Source: Vibrio lentus (GTDB lineage Bacteria; Pseudomonadota; Gammaproteobacteria; Enterobacterales; Vibrionaceae). Taken from it: a stretch of 64,000 nucleotides of DNA. Positions 54,760-63,167 of the stretch are shown here, in pieces. The notes beneath the pieces were generated by a model. That model saw only the letters and a list, made by a program, of their open reading frames with translations, made no database searches and was not told the DNA's origin. The DNA is taken from assembly GCF_030409755.1 (NCBI RefSeq), contig NZ_JAUFQE010000001.1, positions 682,001 to 746,000 of the forward strand. Reading direction: 5' to 3'. A program made the translations under genes and the position numbers. The stretch's first letter is position 1. Every line of letters begins with the position of its first letter.

Positions 54760-56437
54760 ATAAATGACTTTTTACACCTTTATAGCGCTCTCTTCGCAAA
54801 AAATAAGCCCCCTTTACCAACTGAATACACTGTTCTTTTGTTACGAGGTTGTTACTTATAAGAATATTATCAACGATAGTTGTAACCTCGTCCATTAAAT
54901 TGTTTTTAATATGCTTTTCTATTTCAGGTACAGCACGTTTAAGGTCACTTACACATTCATCTGTTAACAGGATTTCTATTTTTCTACCTGCACTTGGCTC
55001 GATTTTCAGCACACCAGAACTGTATGCTCTCCCTTCTAGTTCAGCGGAAAGTTGCGAATAACTAGAAAGTAGTGACATAGCAATAGCTAGCTTTTTATCT
55101 GCACTCATATTCTTATCACGAAAGAAGATTTTATGTATTGAGTTGGTACAATTAATTCTTCCTTGGTTGATCACCATTCTTGGGCCAAGATGGATCATAT
55201 AAGACATAAACGCGTCGGAGATTATATTGTCATCAGGAGCAAACCAATGAGGTCGCTTTTTAAATGTGCGATTGTCCTCTATTTCTTTAACTGGAACCTG
55301 TGACAAGTACTGACTTACAGGACTAGATGTGTCCTGCATTTGTTCCGGCGTTGCATGCACCAAGTAAGCCCGCTTATTGTTTCTTTGGATAGCTCTTTGC
55401 CTTGGAACAGAATGTTTCACTCCAATAAATGAAGGGAAACGCCCTACTACCGGCCTCAAGCATTCTTCTGGAAGGTTGTATTTATCTATTGTTTTTTTGT
55501 CTATGACAAAGTACTTATTGGCACCGGTAACCATACCTATTTTTATGTCTAAGTACTGGCTAAGTGGATGTGCGTATCTTTTAAAAGATAAAGATTCATA
55601 CACTTCCTTTACACATTGGGGCAGTAGGTCAAGCTTATACTTTCCGAAGTTAAAAGCAGTATTTGTAACATCTTCAGTCAGACTCAACGTTAACTCTTCT
55701 AATGTATCAACGTAATCGACAGAAACACCGCCATTGTTGATTTTAGCTGAGCTAAAACCATCAGCAATAAGAATAATTGATGTTTCTTTAGCCCCTTCGC
55801 TTCTAAAAAAGCGCTCTGCTAATTTAATAAGCTTTACGCTCTTGAAGTGCTTCTGATGGATATCAATGAGGTTCTTAGCATAATCAGCATGTAGCAAGCT
55901 ACTTGGTAAAACCCAAGCAACTCGACCACCTTCTTTAATAAATGACAGGCTATGCAACAGGAAAAATGCCCATAAGCTTGCATTACGCCCCATAGTTACG
56001 TCAGAAAAAGGAGATGCTTGCAAAATTTTGTCACAAGACTCACGCTGCTCTTTTGTCATATTGTGCATTGAAACATAAGGAGGATTGCCAAGCACAACAT
56101 CAAATTTGTTCGTCAAAAAATCTTCAGGTTGAACTGAAATAAAGTCACTTTTAATAAAGCGCTTTTTTGTATCAACAACGCGCCCAAATTTCTGACTCAA
56201 AATATCAAAAGCGTGTTTATCTATATCAACACCATAAAGCTGTTGATCTGGAGAGCCACAGTTTATGGCCTGCAATCGTTTGATACAGCTATCGAAAAAA
56301 CCACACCCTCCAAAACTAGGCTCTAAAATTGTTTCTTCTGGTCTTGTTATCGCCCAATCTACAAGAATTTGGCTTAGCTCGGGTGGTGTATAGTAAGCTC
56401 CAAGCTCTCTTTTCTTAGGCAATGAGTGCGGATTCAT
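54758..56437 (-). CDS. N6-adenine DNA methyltransferase (TaqI/Eco57I-like)
   Basis: A 559-residue class I SAM methyltransferase. Motifs in order: GAYYTP (13-18), the SAM-binding EPSFGGCGFF (39-48), YGVDID (motif II), and NPPY at 118-121, the catalytic motif of adenine N6-methylases. After residue ~290 comes a target-recognition-like region starting IGMVTGANKYFVI, as in M.TaqI relatives. No nuclease motif is visible, so this is a methyltransferase only, or the protecting half of a split system. It converges on the six-gene operon. AAAGG precedes the ATG. Its target sequence cannot be read from the protein. Confidence 0.9.
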   Translation of the reverse strand: MNPHSLPKKRELGAYYTPPELSQILVDWAITRPEETILEPSFGGCGFFDSCIKRLQAINCGSPDQQLYGVDIDKHAFDILSQKFGRVVDTKKRFIKSDFISVQPEDFLTNKFDVVLGNPPYVSMHNMTKEQRESCDKILQASPFSDVTMGRNASLWAFFLLHSLSFIKEGGRVAWVLPSSLLHADYAKNLIDIHQKHFKSVKLIKLAERFFRSEGAKETSIILIADGFSSAKINNGGVSVDYVDTLEELTLSLTEDVTNTAFNFGKYKLDLLPQCVKEVYESLSFKRYAHPLSQYLDIKIGMVTGANKYFVIDKKTIDKYNLPEECLRPVVGRFPSFIGVKHSVPRQRAIQRNNKRAYLVHATPEQMQDTSSPVSQYLSQVPVKEIEDNRTFKKRPHWFAPDDNIISDAFMSYMIHLGPRMVINQGRINCTNSIHKIFFRDKNMSADKKLAIAMSLLSSYSQLSAELEGRAYSSGVLKIEPSAGRKIEILLTDECVSDLKRAVPEIEKHIKNNLMDEVTTIVDNILISNNLVTKEQCIQLVKGAYFLRRERYKGVKSHL

Positions 56438-56648
56438 TTTTGTTTTTCCTTTACGAACTGGGCTATCCCAAATTCTAATGTTACGCTCATTTTACCTTAT
56501 ATCTTCAACAACTTGAACATATTCCCCATTAATAACTCGAGAACAAAATTAAAACAAAACAATAAAAAACAACAACTTAAAGCATCTGCATTTGAATAAA
56601 ATTTAAAAACAATAAATCATTACTCGATACACAGCCCCATTTACCACA

Positions 56649-56852
56649 TCAAAACAACCCAAACACATTGTTTTTCCCATCTTGTTCAAGGCCTTTAATC
56701 TGATGGTGCTTGGGCTCTCCACCAAACAATAAAATATATAACTTCCGGTCTTGATACGTCCCCACTACATAGTGGTCTTTTTGTATCACGACTCGATAAT
56801 TTCGGCTTCCCATCGGGAAGCCAGTACTTAATAACATCCATGTAAAATCCAA
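56649..56852 (-). pseudogene. possible remnant frame downstream of guaC
   Basis: The frame (up to 67 residues, from a TTG) encodes a basic C-terminal-looking segment, for example GSRNYRVVIQKDHYVVGTYQ, that stays open upstream to the guaC terminator. There is no ribosome site and no ATG at a sensible place. It could be the tail of a gene lost when the region was remodelled. I do not recognise the parent. It could also be chance. Confidence 0.3.
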
Positions 56853-56872
56853 ATTGTTCAGACGTAAATCCC

Positions 56873-56902
56873 AAAAAAAAGAGCCGCTAAAAAGCGGCTC
56901 TT
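56873..56902 (-). terminator. intrinsic terminator of guaC
   Basis: AAGAGCCGC pairs with GCGGCTCTT, followed on the minus strand by eight T residues. Confidence 0.88.
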
Positions 56903-56931
56903 GATTTTCAAACTATTCGAATTCGTTCAGA

Positions 56932-57975
56932 TTACTCTTTACCGAATACGTTGTTCTCTTGCTCTTGTACACGGATGAAAGTAGTACGCTTAGTTAGCTC
57001 TTTAAGCTTTGCTGCGCCTACGTAGGTACAAGTTGAACGTACACCACCAAGGATGTCAGAAATTGTGTTGTGAACTGAACCACGGTATGGAAGTAAAACA
57101 GTTTTACCTTCCGCAGCACGGTACTTAGCAACACCACCTGAGTGCTTGTCCATAGCCGACTGTGAAGACATGCCGTAGAACTTCATGTATTGCTTACCGT
57201 CTTGCTCTACAACTTCACCGCCTGACTCAGAGTGACCTGCTAGCATGCCGCCTAGCATTACGAAGTCAGCACCGCCGCCGAACGCTTTAGATACGTCACC
57301 CGCACATGAACAGCCACCGTCACCGATGATCATACCGCCAAGGCCGTGTGCCGCGTCGCCACACTCGATGATTGCAGAAAGTTGAGGGTAACCTACGCCT
57401 GTTTTAACACGTGTAGTACAAACAGAACCAGGGCCGATACCAACCTTAACAATGTCTGCGCCAGCTAGGATTAGCTCTTCAACCATGTCACCCGTTACAA
57501 CGTTACCCGCAGAGATAACTTTAGTCGGGAATTCAGCACGTACTTTCTGTACGAACTCAACAAGGTGCTCTGAGTAGCCGTTAGCGATATCAATACAGAT
57601 AAATACGAACTCTTCGCTAAGCGCCATGATCTTCTTAACTTTCTCGAACTCAGCTTCAGACGTACCTGTTGATACAAAAACGTTGTTCAGTGTTTTCTTG
57701 TCTGCTGTTTTAGCAAACTCAGCCCACTGCTCTACTGTGTAGTGCTTGTGTACTGCAGTCATAACACCGTGCTCTGCTAGAGCAGCTGCCATTTCAAAGC
57801 TTGCTACCGAATCCATGTTAGCTGCAATTACTGGAGTACCAGACCATTGACGACCGCTATGCTTGAATGTAAAATCGCGGGTTAATTCAACTTGAGAACG
57901 GCTTTTAAGGGTAGAACGCTTCGGACGGAAGAGTACATCTTTGAAACCTAACTTAAGTTCTTGTTCGATACGCAT
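56932..57975 (-). CDS. guaC: GMP reductase
   Basis: A 347-residue TIM-barrel enzyme that reduces GMP to IMP with NADPH. Key features: [20 protein letters not shown] with the catalytic Cys near residue 186, then [23 protein letters not shown] and the YRGSVHNT loop. There are no CBS domains, which separates it from IMP dehydrogenase. AAGGAAA is the ribosome site. The leader is unusual, with two hairpins sharing the same apical sequence. In V. cholerae, I recall, the vchM methyltransferase gene is next to this gene, so the position may be a hotspot for methyltransferases. Confidence 0.96.
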   Translation of the reverse strand: MRIEQELKLGFKDVLFRPKRSTLKSRSQVELTRDFTFKHSGRQWSGTPVIAANMDSVASFEMAAALAEHGVMTAVHKHYTVEQWAEFAKTADKKTLNNVFVSTGTSEAEFEKVKKIMALSEEFVFICIDIANGYSEHLVEFVQKVRAEFPTKVISAGNVVTGDMVEELILAGADIVKVGIGPGSVCTTRVKTGVGYPQLSAIIECGDAAHGLGGMIIGDGGCSCAGDVSKAFGGGADFVMLGGMLAGHSESGGEVVEQDGKQYMKFYGMSSQSAMDKHSGGVAKYRAAEGKTVLLPYRGSVHNTISDILGGVRSTCTYVGAAKLKELTKRTTFIRVQEQENNVFGKE

Positions 57976-58022
57976 GGTGTTTTCCTTGATTCATAAAATT
58001 ATGTGTCTCTCGCGAAATGCGT

Positions 58023-58098
58023 AGTAAAACCGTTGGCAGACGAGTTTACTTTTCTTCGGACACAAAAAAACCGGAGCGTTGGCAGACGCTCCGGTTTT
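58023..58098 (-). promoter_or_regulatory. guaC leader with twin hairpins
   Basis: Two stem-loops lie in the leader. One (58067-58098) has AAAACCGGAG against CTCCGGTTTT followed on the minus strand by T residues, like a terminator. The other (58023-58050) has an AT stem of AGTAAA/TTTACT. Both end in the same 12-base top, CGTCTGCCAACG on the minus strand (58031-58042 and 58077-58088). Confidence 0.6.
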
Positions 58099-58102
58099 CA
58101 GC

Positions 58103-58130
58103 ATTATAGGTCGTGATTTAGTAACAGCAA
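58103..58130 (-). promoter_or_regulatory. candidate guaC promoter
   Basis: On the minus strand, TTGCTG and TATAAT are 16 bases apart. A start about seven bases after TATAAT would put the terminator-like hairpin at the very 5' end of the RNA. Confidence 0.55.
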
Positions 58131-58744
58131 GTCTGATATTTCATTTTTTTTTATGCTATCCTCTCAAAGATTCCATATCCGCTAAAACTCCCCTAGCTAC
58201 ACTTTCCAACTAAATTCTTACTAATTAATAACTTAGCGAACCACTCACGCAAACGCTGTTGGTTTATTGCGCAATCGTTTTCCTCCCTTTTTCGCGTAAT
58301 ATCCCCCTCATAAAGCAATAATGTGAAGAAAGTGCCTCGAAATCACATAAAAAACCCACTTTTCTCCAACAAAAAAATACCTTTTTTCTTAAATAAATTC
58401 GATTTTTTTCTAATTTTTATCTGTTTTTGACCAAATTGGCCAATCTCGTGACGTTTTTATTTTGTGGTCACTTGGAAAAGTAGGGGGATAACGACTCAAT
58501 CTAGAGACCAAGATTCACTTGGGTTTGAGAATTCAGCCCTCGCACTCCATTAAATAATGCTTTCGAGCTCAAACTTTATAAATCCAATTTCTATTAACCC
58601 GTAGCATTGCCGCGTCGAAAGCACGTTCAGTGGCTTCCCGTTCGTTCATGTAACCTGGAATATTGAGTAAAGCGCATAGAAAAAGAAGATTGGTTGACGT
58701 GAAAAGCGAGGGGGAAAATTAGATTTGAAGAATAAAAAGCAAAA

Positions 58745-58780
58745 AAAAATGGCTCAGCTAATTAACCGTAGCCATTTTTA
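58745..58780 (-). terminator. terminator of the PAS/REC-CheC operon
   Basis: AAAAATGGCT pairs with AGCCATTTTT around a 15-base loop, with nine T residues on the minus strand after it. Confidence 0.8.
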
Positions 58781-58842
58781 TTCGTTGATTAGACTGATGC
58801 TAATGCGCGTATAGGAATGCGTTGTTTGGCGAATAGAACAAT

Positions 58843-59280
58843 CTAGTTCTTTTGAGAGACTAACGCTTCAGCGGTCGCATCTTGAATCGACAAGAACAAT
58901 GAGCTGACTTGCCCTGTTGGTGAGCGCATTGGGTTTAGCGTCACGTTCTGATACATAAAGTCGGCTTGTTGGGTTACAGGCCTAACATTACGGCACTTAA
59001 ACAGATAAGGCCTTTGTTGCCATGTAATGAAGCTACGGCAGCCTAAATCGTAGACTGGCTTGGTTTTGAGCCTAAACCACTCTTCAGGGATTTCAGGGAA
59101 CAGTTCAAAGATAGACTTACCGATCGCATCGTGCGATTGCTTACCGCTATGGTGCGTCATGAAGCCATTCCAAACTTGTACCTGAAAGTCACGGTTAATG
59201 ACCACCAGCCCCATATCGACGTTTTGAACCATGTCCACCATCCAGTGGAACTGTTCAAATTCAGCAGGAAGATTCAGCAT
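58843..59280 (-). CDS. stand-alone PAS-domain protein
   Basis: A 145-residue soluble protein that is almost all one PAS domain: MVQNVDMGLVVINRDFQVQVWNGFM, then GKSIFELFPEI, and a late LFLSIQDATAE strand. No output domain follows. GGAGGA lies nine bases before the ATG, and the gene starts one base after the REC-CheC stop, so the two are co-translated. It likely senses a small molecule or redox state and interacts with the partner, which is inference. Confidence 0.87.
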   Translation of the reverse strand: MLNLPAEFEQFHWMVDMVQNVDMGLVVINRDFQVQVWNGFMTHHSGKQSHDAIGKSIFELFPEIPEEWFRLKTKPVYDLGCRSFITWQQRPYLFKCRNVRPVTQQADFMYQNVTLNPMRSPTGQVSSLFLSIQDATAEALVSQKN

Positions 59281-59281
59281 A

Positions 59282-60286
59282 TTAAAACTCCTCCATTAGG
59301 TAGGCCAATTTGTTGTCTAGAAGAGGCAGAGATTCGTCAACGAACATGAACAGAAGATCACAACGGATTGAAGTGCCATCAATGTTGTAGCTGACTTCAA
59401 AGGTCATGGTCTTCTTAAACGAGCCACTGGTATTCTCAATCACGGAATCAATCGAGATGTGTTGCCCGAGCAGCACAGGTGAGCTTTGGAAGAAACGAAC
59501 TTCTGATTGTTCCCCTAACCCATTCAAGAATGAGCCAACTAAGATGTTCGACACATCCATCAGCAGTTCTAGTTCTTCAAGCTGTTCACTTTCGGTTGGC
59601 ACTTTCATGAGCTTCTTAAGATCGCTCACGCTGGAATCACTCAACAAGACTAATGCTTCGCCTGCAATGCCTTCTCCGCTGAAGCCTTGGCAAACACCCG
59701 ACACTTGGTCGTTGTCTGCTAGGTCACGAAGCGCCATATGCAATTCACTTACTTCGAAGATGTTGACGTTCGGCAGTGGTAAGTGCACAAATACATTAAA
59801 GTGACGAGCCAGTGCATCAGCGGCACGGCCTATCGCTACGTTCGCGACTTCCATATAGATATCGCGTCGGCGCAATATTGGAAGTTCGAGAGCAGTAGGC
59901 GTATACAGTTGAGGTTGTTTTGGTGGATCGACGTGCTCACGTAAAATCGCTTTTAACGCTTCTTTATCGATCGGCTTTTGCAAAAACGCTTTAGCGCCGA
60001 GATCCATCACCTTCTGTTGTGCTTTTGGTTGTATGTCACCAGAAACAACGACAACAGGCGTGGTATCACCCAAACGTTGCATCTCTTCCAATGTGCCATA
60101 GCCGTCTAATTCCGGCATGGTGAGGTCGAGGAACATCAATTTAAATTGGTTTTGAGCTAACTCTTCAAGTGCATTAAGCCCATGAACAGCAAAAGTTATA
60201 TCTGCATTTAGAGAACTAGGCAGTGATCGAGCCATCTGCTTCCTTGCTAACGCAGAATCATCACATATAAGAACTGGGAACGACAT
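59282..60286 (-). CDS. receiver-CheC fusion protein
   Basis: A 334-residue protein: an N-terminal receiver (~3-120, LICDDSALARKQM, phospho-acceptor in MFLDLTMPELDG, Lys in FLQKPID) and a C-terminal CheC/CheX-type domain (~135-330). The CheC-like active-site pattern E-x2-N is visible in MEVANVAIG, with a second copy D-x2-N in LMDVSNILVG. CheC family members dephosphorylate CheY-P, so this protein probably resets a response regulator and is itself controlled by phosphorylation. It is the first gene of the two-gene operon with the PAS protein. Confidence 0.88.
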   Translation of the reverse strand: MSFPVLICDDSALARKQMARSLPSSLNADITFAVHGLNALEELAQNQFKLMFLDLTMPELDGYGTLEEMQRLGDTTPVVVVSGDIQPKAQQKVMDLGAKAFLQKPIDKEALKAILREHVDPPKQPQLYTPTALELPILRRRDIYMEVANVAIGRAADALARHFNVFVHLPLPNVNIFEVSELHMALRDLADNDQVSGVCQGFSGEGIAGEALVLLSDSSVSDLKKLMKVPTESEQLEELELLMDVSNILVGSFLNGLGEQSEVRFFQSSPVLLGQHISIDSVIENTSGSFKKTMTFEVSYNIDGTSIRCDLLFMFVDESLPLLDNKLAYLMEEF

Positions 60287-60613
60287 AAATGCACCACCGA
60301 CAAATTAAAGCTAATTCGGTCGAGTGTAACAGAACATTATGGTATCAGGTACGGGGTGAATGGATTTATGTGTAGATTATTAGTAAGAATGATGAAACAA
60401 GCAGGTAAGCTATTATCTGGCATTATTCTTCATGAAAAACAATATGCTACAAAGGTAATAACCGTTCGTCATTATAGAGTAATAGCACTTTTTCATGGAA
60501 CAGCAGCGCTAATTTATGAAATGACAGCCTTAATAAGTGAGTTTATTAAGGCTCAATCTCGTCATGAATGTATCGGTTTTATATGCTCTATATAAAAGAG
60601 CGAATACAAGGGA
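60287..60613. other. intergenic region
   Basis: About 330 bases between the REC-CheC gene and a small membrane-protein gene. An open stretch (60356-60595) lacks a ribosome site and looks like chance. It should contain the REC-CheC promoter. Confidence 0.4.
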
Positions 60614-60859
60614 CTAAAACTGGTATGAAGGCCATAGGATCAGTAATGCGAAACGTATAACCACAGCAAACACCAACAAAGCAATGCCCAAACGATACCA
60701 TTTGTATTCTGCAATATTCATTGGGATACGTTTGTAGAACATCGTAATCACGCCTTTCCAATCGCTACTGCGTCTTCCGTACTGCATCATGCTCGTCAAA
60801 ACAAACAGCGCGCCAAGCACTAACATCCCTTTTTCAGCCCAGAACAATCCAACTTCCAT
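60614..60859 (-). CDS. small membrane protein
   Basis: An 81-residue protein with two hydrophobic helices (about 8-25 and 57-76) and a basic loop between (QYGRRSSDWKG). I start at the ATG at 60859, which has AAGGA eight bases upstream, giving MEVGLFWAEKG; a start at 60889 adds ten residues without support. It stands alone. Family not recognised. Confidence 0.65.
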   Translation of the reverse strand: MEVGLFWAEKGMLVLGALFVLTSMMQYGRRSSDWKGVITMFYKRIPMNIAEYKWYRLGIALLVFAVVIRFALLILWPSYQF

Positions 60860-61084
60860 TTGTGTATTCCTTGATAAAACAGTGAGCAACTCAAATCATT
60901 CTAGTCACCTTTGCCGTAGGTTTCTGTAAGACCAAGGTCTAACCCACTCTCTACTTACTTGAGGTACTTATCTGGACGTACTTAAGTGAACGTAAATCGC
61001 TGAGCACACTTAACTGAACAGCGTGTTCATATCGAGTTCAGCTCCACCATCTATACTCTTGTTTCCACTAACAGGAGAAACTCA

Positions 61085-61522
61085 ATGAAATCACTGAAAA
61101 AGTCGCTTTGTGTATTAACTGCTTCAGCTTTACTCGTTACCGCTCCGTTTGTGAGTGCTTCAACACCACAACAACCGCCACAGCCAGCGCTTAGCCCACT
61201 GCAAATGGTTATTGCTTCTTTGAATCTAACCGAAGAGCAACAAGCGGAAGTATTCTCTCTTGTCCAAGAGTATCAATCCGATAGAACAGAGATTGATATG
61301 GATAAAGCCATAGAGCTTAAGAAGAAACAGATCAGCCTTGTGACTCAACCGGATTTTGATGAAGCCGAAATGGAAAAGGTCATCGACACGGTTCAAGCCA
61401 CTGAGAAGTCGATGGTGATGCAGGAGATGCGTCTTAAAAACAACATCTATAACGTGTTGACTGAACAGCAGAAAGAGCAATTTAAAACCATGATGAAGTC
61501 TGCGATCTCTGGTGGAAAGTAG
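61085..61522 (+). CDS. Spy/CpxP-like periplasmic protein
   Basis: A 145-residue exported protein with a signal peptide ending near VSA. The mature chain is all-helical with two LTxxQ-type motifs (LTEEQQ at ~49-54 and LTEQQKEQF at ~125-133), as in the Spy/CpxP family of periplasmic chaperones. It is slightly acidic and basic in blocks and has no cysteine in the mature part. AGGAG is the ribosome site. A chaperone or stress-sensor role is inferred from the family. Confidence 0.75.
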   Translation: MKSLKKSLCVLTASALLVTAPFVSASTPQQPPQPALSPLQMVIASLNLTEEQQAEVFSLVQEYQSDRTEIDMDKAIELKKKQISLVTQPDFDEAEMEKVIDTVQATEKSMVMQEMRLKNNIYNVLTEQQKEQFKTMMKSAISGGK

Positions 61523-61647
61523 CTTGGTAGAAAATAGTTTGGTAGAAAGTAGTCTGGCAATAAATCGTCAGGCAGAAAATAGCTGCCCCTAATCCTGATA
61601 AGGATTCTTCCCATCTCCCCCAAAAAAGAAGAATCGGAATAGACAAC

Positions 61648-61685
61648 AAAAAAGCCGCAGTCACCTTAATGACTGCGGCTTTTTA
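61648..61685. terminator. bidirectional terminator
   Basis: AAAAAAGCCGCAGTC pairs with GACTGCGGCTTTTT around an 8-base loop. It separates the convergent Spy-like and MATE genes. Confidence 0.88.
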
Positions 61686-61708
61686 GTATTCAGTGCGCAA
61701 TTAGCAAA

Positions 61709-63067
61709 TCACGTATAAGCATGATTCGACAAATCTGGAGATTGGTTGTTCTTTTGAATGACACGCATCAATTGGATAAGTAGCAGAATACCCGTCACAC
61801 CTAAACCAACGCCGATTCCGCCCCAAATCCCTGCAAGCTGGAACTTATGCATCAAATACCAAGCAGCAGGTAGGCCAAATATCCAGTAACCAATGGCTGT
61901 CATCACGGTTGGCATTGAAACAATCTTCATCCCTCTCAATAGGTTAATTGCCAGTAACTGCCAAGCATCAACGATGAAGCACAACGCTACCACCCAGATA
62001 ACAGAAGCTAATAACGAAGTCATCGCACCAGTGCCGTCGTCTAGCTTAAAGAGAGAAGCGATCATTTCAGGCCATATGATAAACACGGCAGACAACGCCA
62101 CGCTCAACACCGACACCGACACCAAGATAAAGCTTAGAACGGATGTTCTTTTGATTCCTTCGTAGTTGCCCGCACCGTAATCACGCCCAACCAAAATAGC
62201 GGCAGCCTGTGAGAAGCCGAAATTGAAGTTCCAAGTGAAACTTAAGCATTGCAAAAGGATTTGGTGCAGAGCTAACGAAGCAATACTGATCGTGCCCGCC
62301 ATTAAGGTGCCGCCGTAAATTAAGCCATGCTCAAGTAAAGCCGCCATTGCAATCGGCAAGCCCATCATCAATAAAGGACTCATCAACTTAATCGAATATT
62401 CTTCAGTATGAAGCCATGGGGCGAATTGCTTGAACTCGTCGCGCTTAAACACCCACACCGTATATCCAAGCATCACGATAAACGCAGCAATAGCGGTTCC
62501 TAAACCTAGACCCGTTAAGCCCATATCGAGCTGGAACGTCAGTAAATAACTCACTGGCACATTCAGAATTACGGTAATAACAGACATCACAAGAATGGAT
62601 CGCACATTACCGAACGCACTGGTTAAGCCACGCAGCACCAATAAGATAAGCGAAGGCAGCATTACCCATTTCAAGGCGTGCACGTATTCCATCGCTAAGG
62701 TGATCACTTCTGGCGGCTGTTTTGCTGCTTCCAATACCAACGGAGCAAACCAGAAGCTCGCCATTAAGGTCACACTCAACACAAATGCCAGCATAGTTGC
62801 GCCTTTCACTGCCAACCTAATTTGTGTATTACCAAACTCTGGGCGAGCTACTCGTTGACCATAAGCAATAGCGATCAGGTTCACGACACAGCCTACGGTG
62901 CTGCTCGCAATAATGAAGATGAAGAAGTAGATAGAGGCACCTAAGCCACCAGCCGCAAGGGCTGACACACTGATTCGCGACATCATCCAAACATCAGTAA
63001 GGACTAAAGCCATGGATATCAGCTGTGAAATGATCAAAGGGAATGCAAGAGTGAGTATTTTTTTCAT
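61709..63067 (-). CDS. MATE-family multidrug efflux transporter
   Basis: A 452-residue inner-membrane protein with twelve hydrophobic helices in two halves (about 8-205 and 225-435). It starts MKKILTLAFPLIISQLISMAL. The family segment VDAWQLLAINLLRGM is visible in the second half. MATE pumps export cationic drugs and dyes with Na+ or H+. GAGGC gives the ribosome site. A divergent LysR gene starts about 100 bases away and is a likely regulator. Confidence 0.9.
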   Translation of the reverse strand: MKKILTLAFPLIISQLISMALVLTDVWMMSRISVSALAAGGLGASIYFFIFIIASSTVGCVVNLIAIAYGQRVARPEFGNTQIRLAVKGATMLAFVLSVTLMASFWFAPLVLEAAKQPPEVITLAMEYVHALKWVMLPSLILLVLRGLTSAFGNVRSILVMSVITVILNVPVSYLLTFQLDMGLTGLGLGTAIAAFIVMLGYTVWVFKRDEFKQFAPWLHTEEYSIKLMSPLLMMGLPIAMAALLEHGLIYGGTLMAGTISIASLALHQILLQCLSFTWNFNFGFSQAAAILVGRDYGAGNYEGIKRTSVLSFILVSVSVLSVALSAVFIIWPEMIASLFKLDDGTGAMTSLLASVIWVVALCFIVDAWQLLAINLLRGMKIVSMPTVMTAIGYWIFGLPAAWYLMHKFQLAGIWGGIGVGLGVTGILLLIQLMRVIQKNNQSPDLSNHAYT

Positions 63068-63167
63068 GAGCGCCTCAGTTAATTCCGCCCAAAATACGAT
63101 CGATGAGGCTGGCGTTCAATTGATAAATTTGCGACTCTAACATTCCATAAACTCATGCGAACGAATT

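Larger units (their letters stand above)
56438..56931. other. intergenic region between methyltransferase and guaC
   Basis: About 490 AT-rich bases with the methyltransferase promoter. It carries a short frame that may be a remnant (56649-56852) and the guaC terminator (56873-56902). I see no direct repeats that would mark an integration site. Confidence 0.4.
57976..58842. other. AT-rich intergenic region upstream of guaC
   Basis: About 870 bases. The left end is the guaC leader and promoter (58023-58130). The centre (58140-58740) is AT-rich with A and T runs and shows no gene. The right end has the terminator of the PAS/REC-CheC operon (58745-58780). Confidence 0.5.

Noticed and set aside
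54758..56437. Type IIG restriction enzyme with its own nuclease
   Set aside because: At 559 residues it has only methyltransferase motifs and a target-recognition-like region, with no nuclease motif visible.
49206..56931. Attachment-site direct repeats or integrase at the island ends
   Set aside because: I compared the flanks by eye and saw no direct repeat, tRNA gene or integrase. The island may have come by homologous recombination.
58140..58740. Replication origin in the AT-rich gap
   Set aside because: I saw no cluster of DnaA or RctB-type sites, and the neighbouring genes are not origin-linked.
60356..60595. 79-residue open frame on the plus strand
   Set aside because: It begins at a non-ATG start, has no ribosome site and no recognisable motif. 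It lies in an intergenic region that also carries the REC-CheC promoter.
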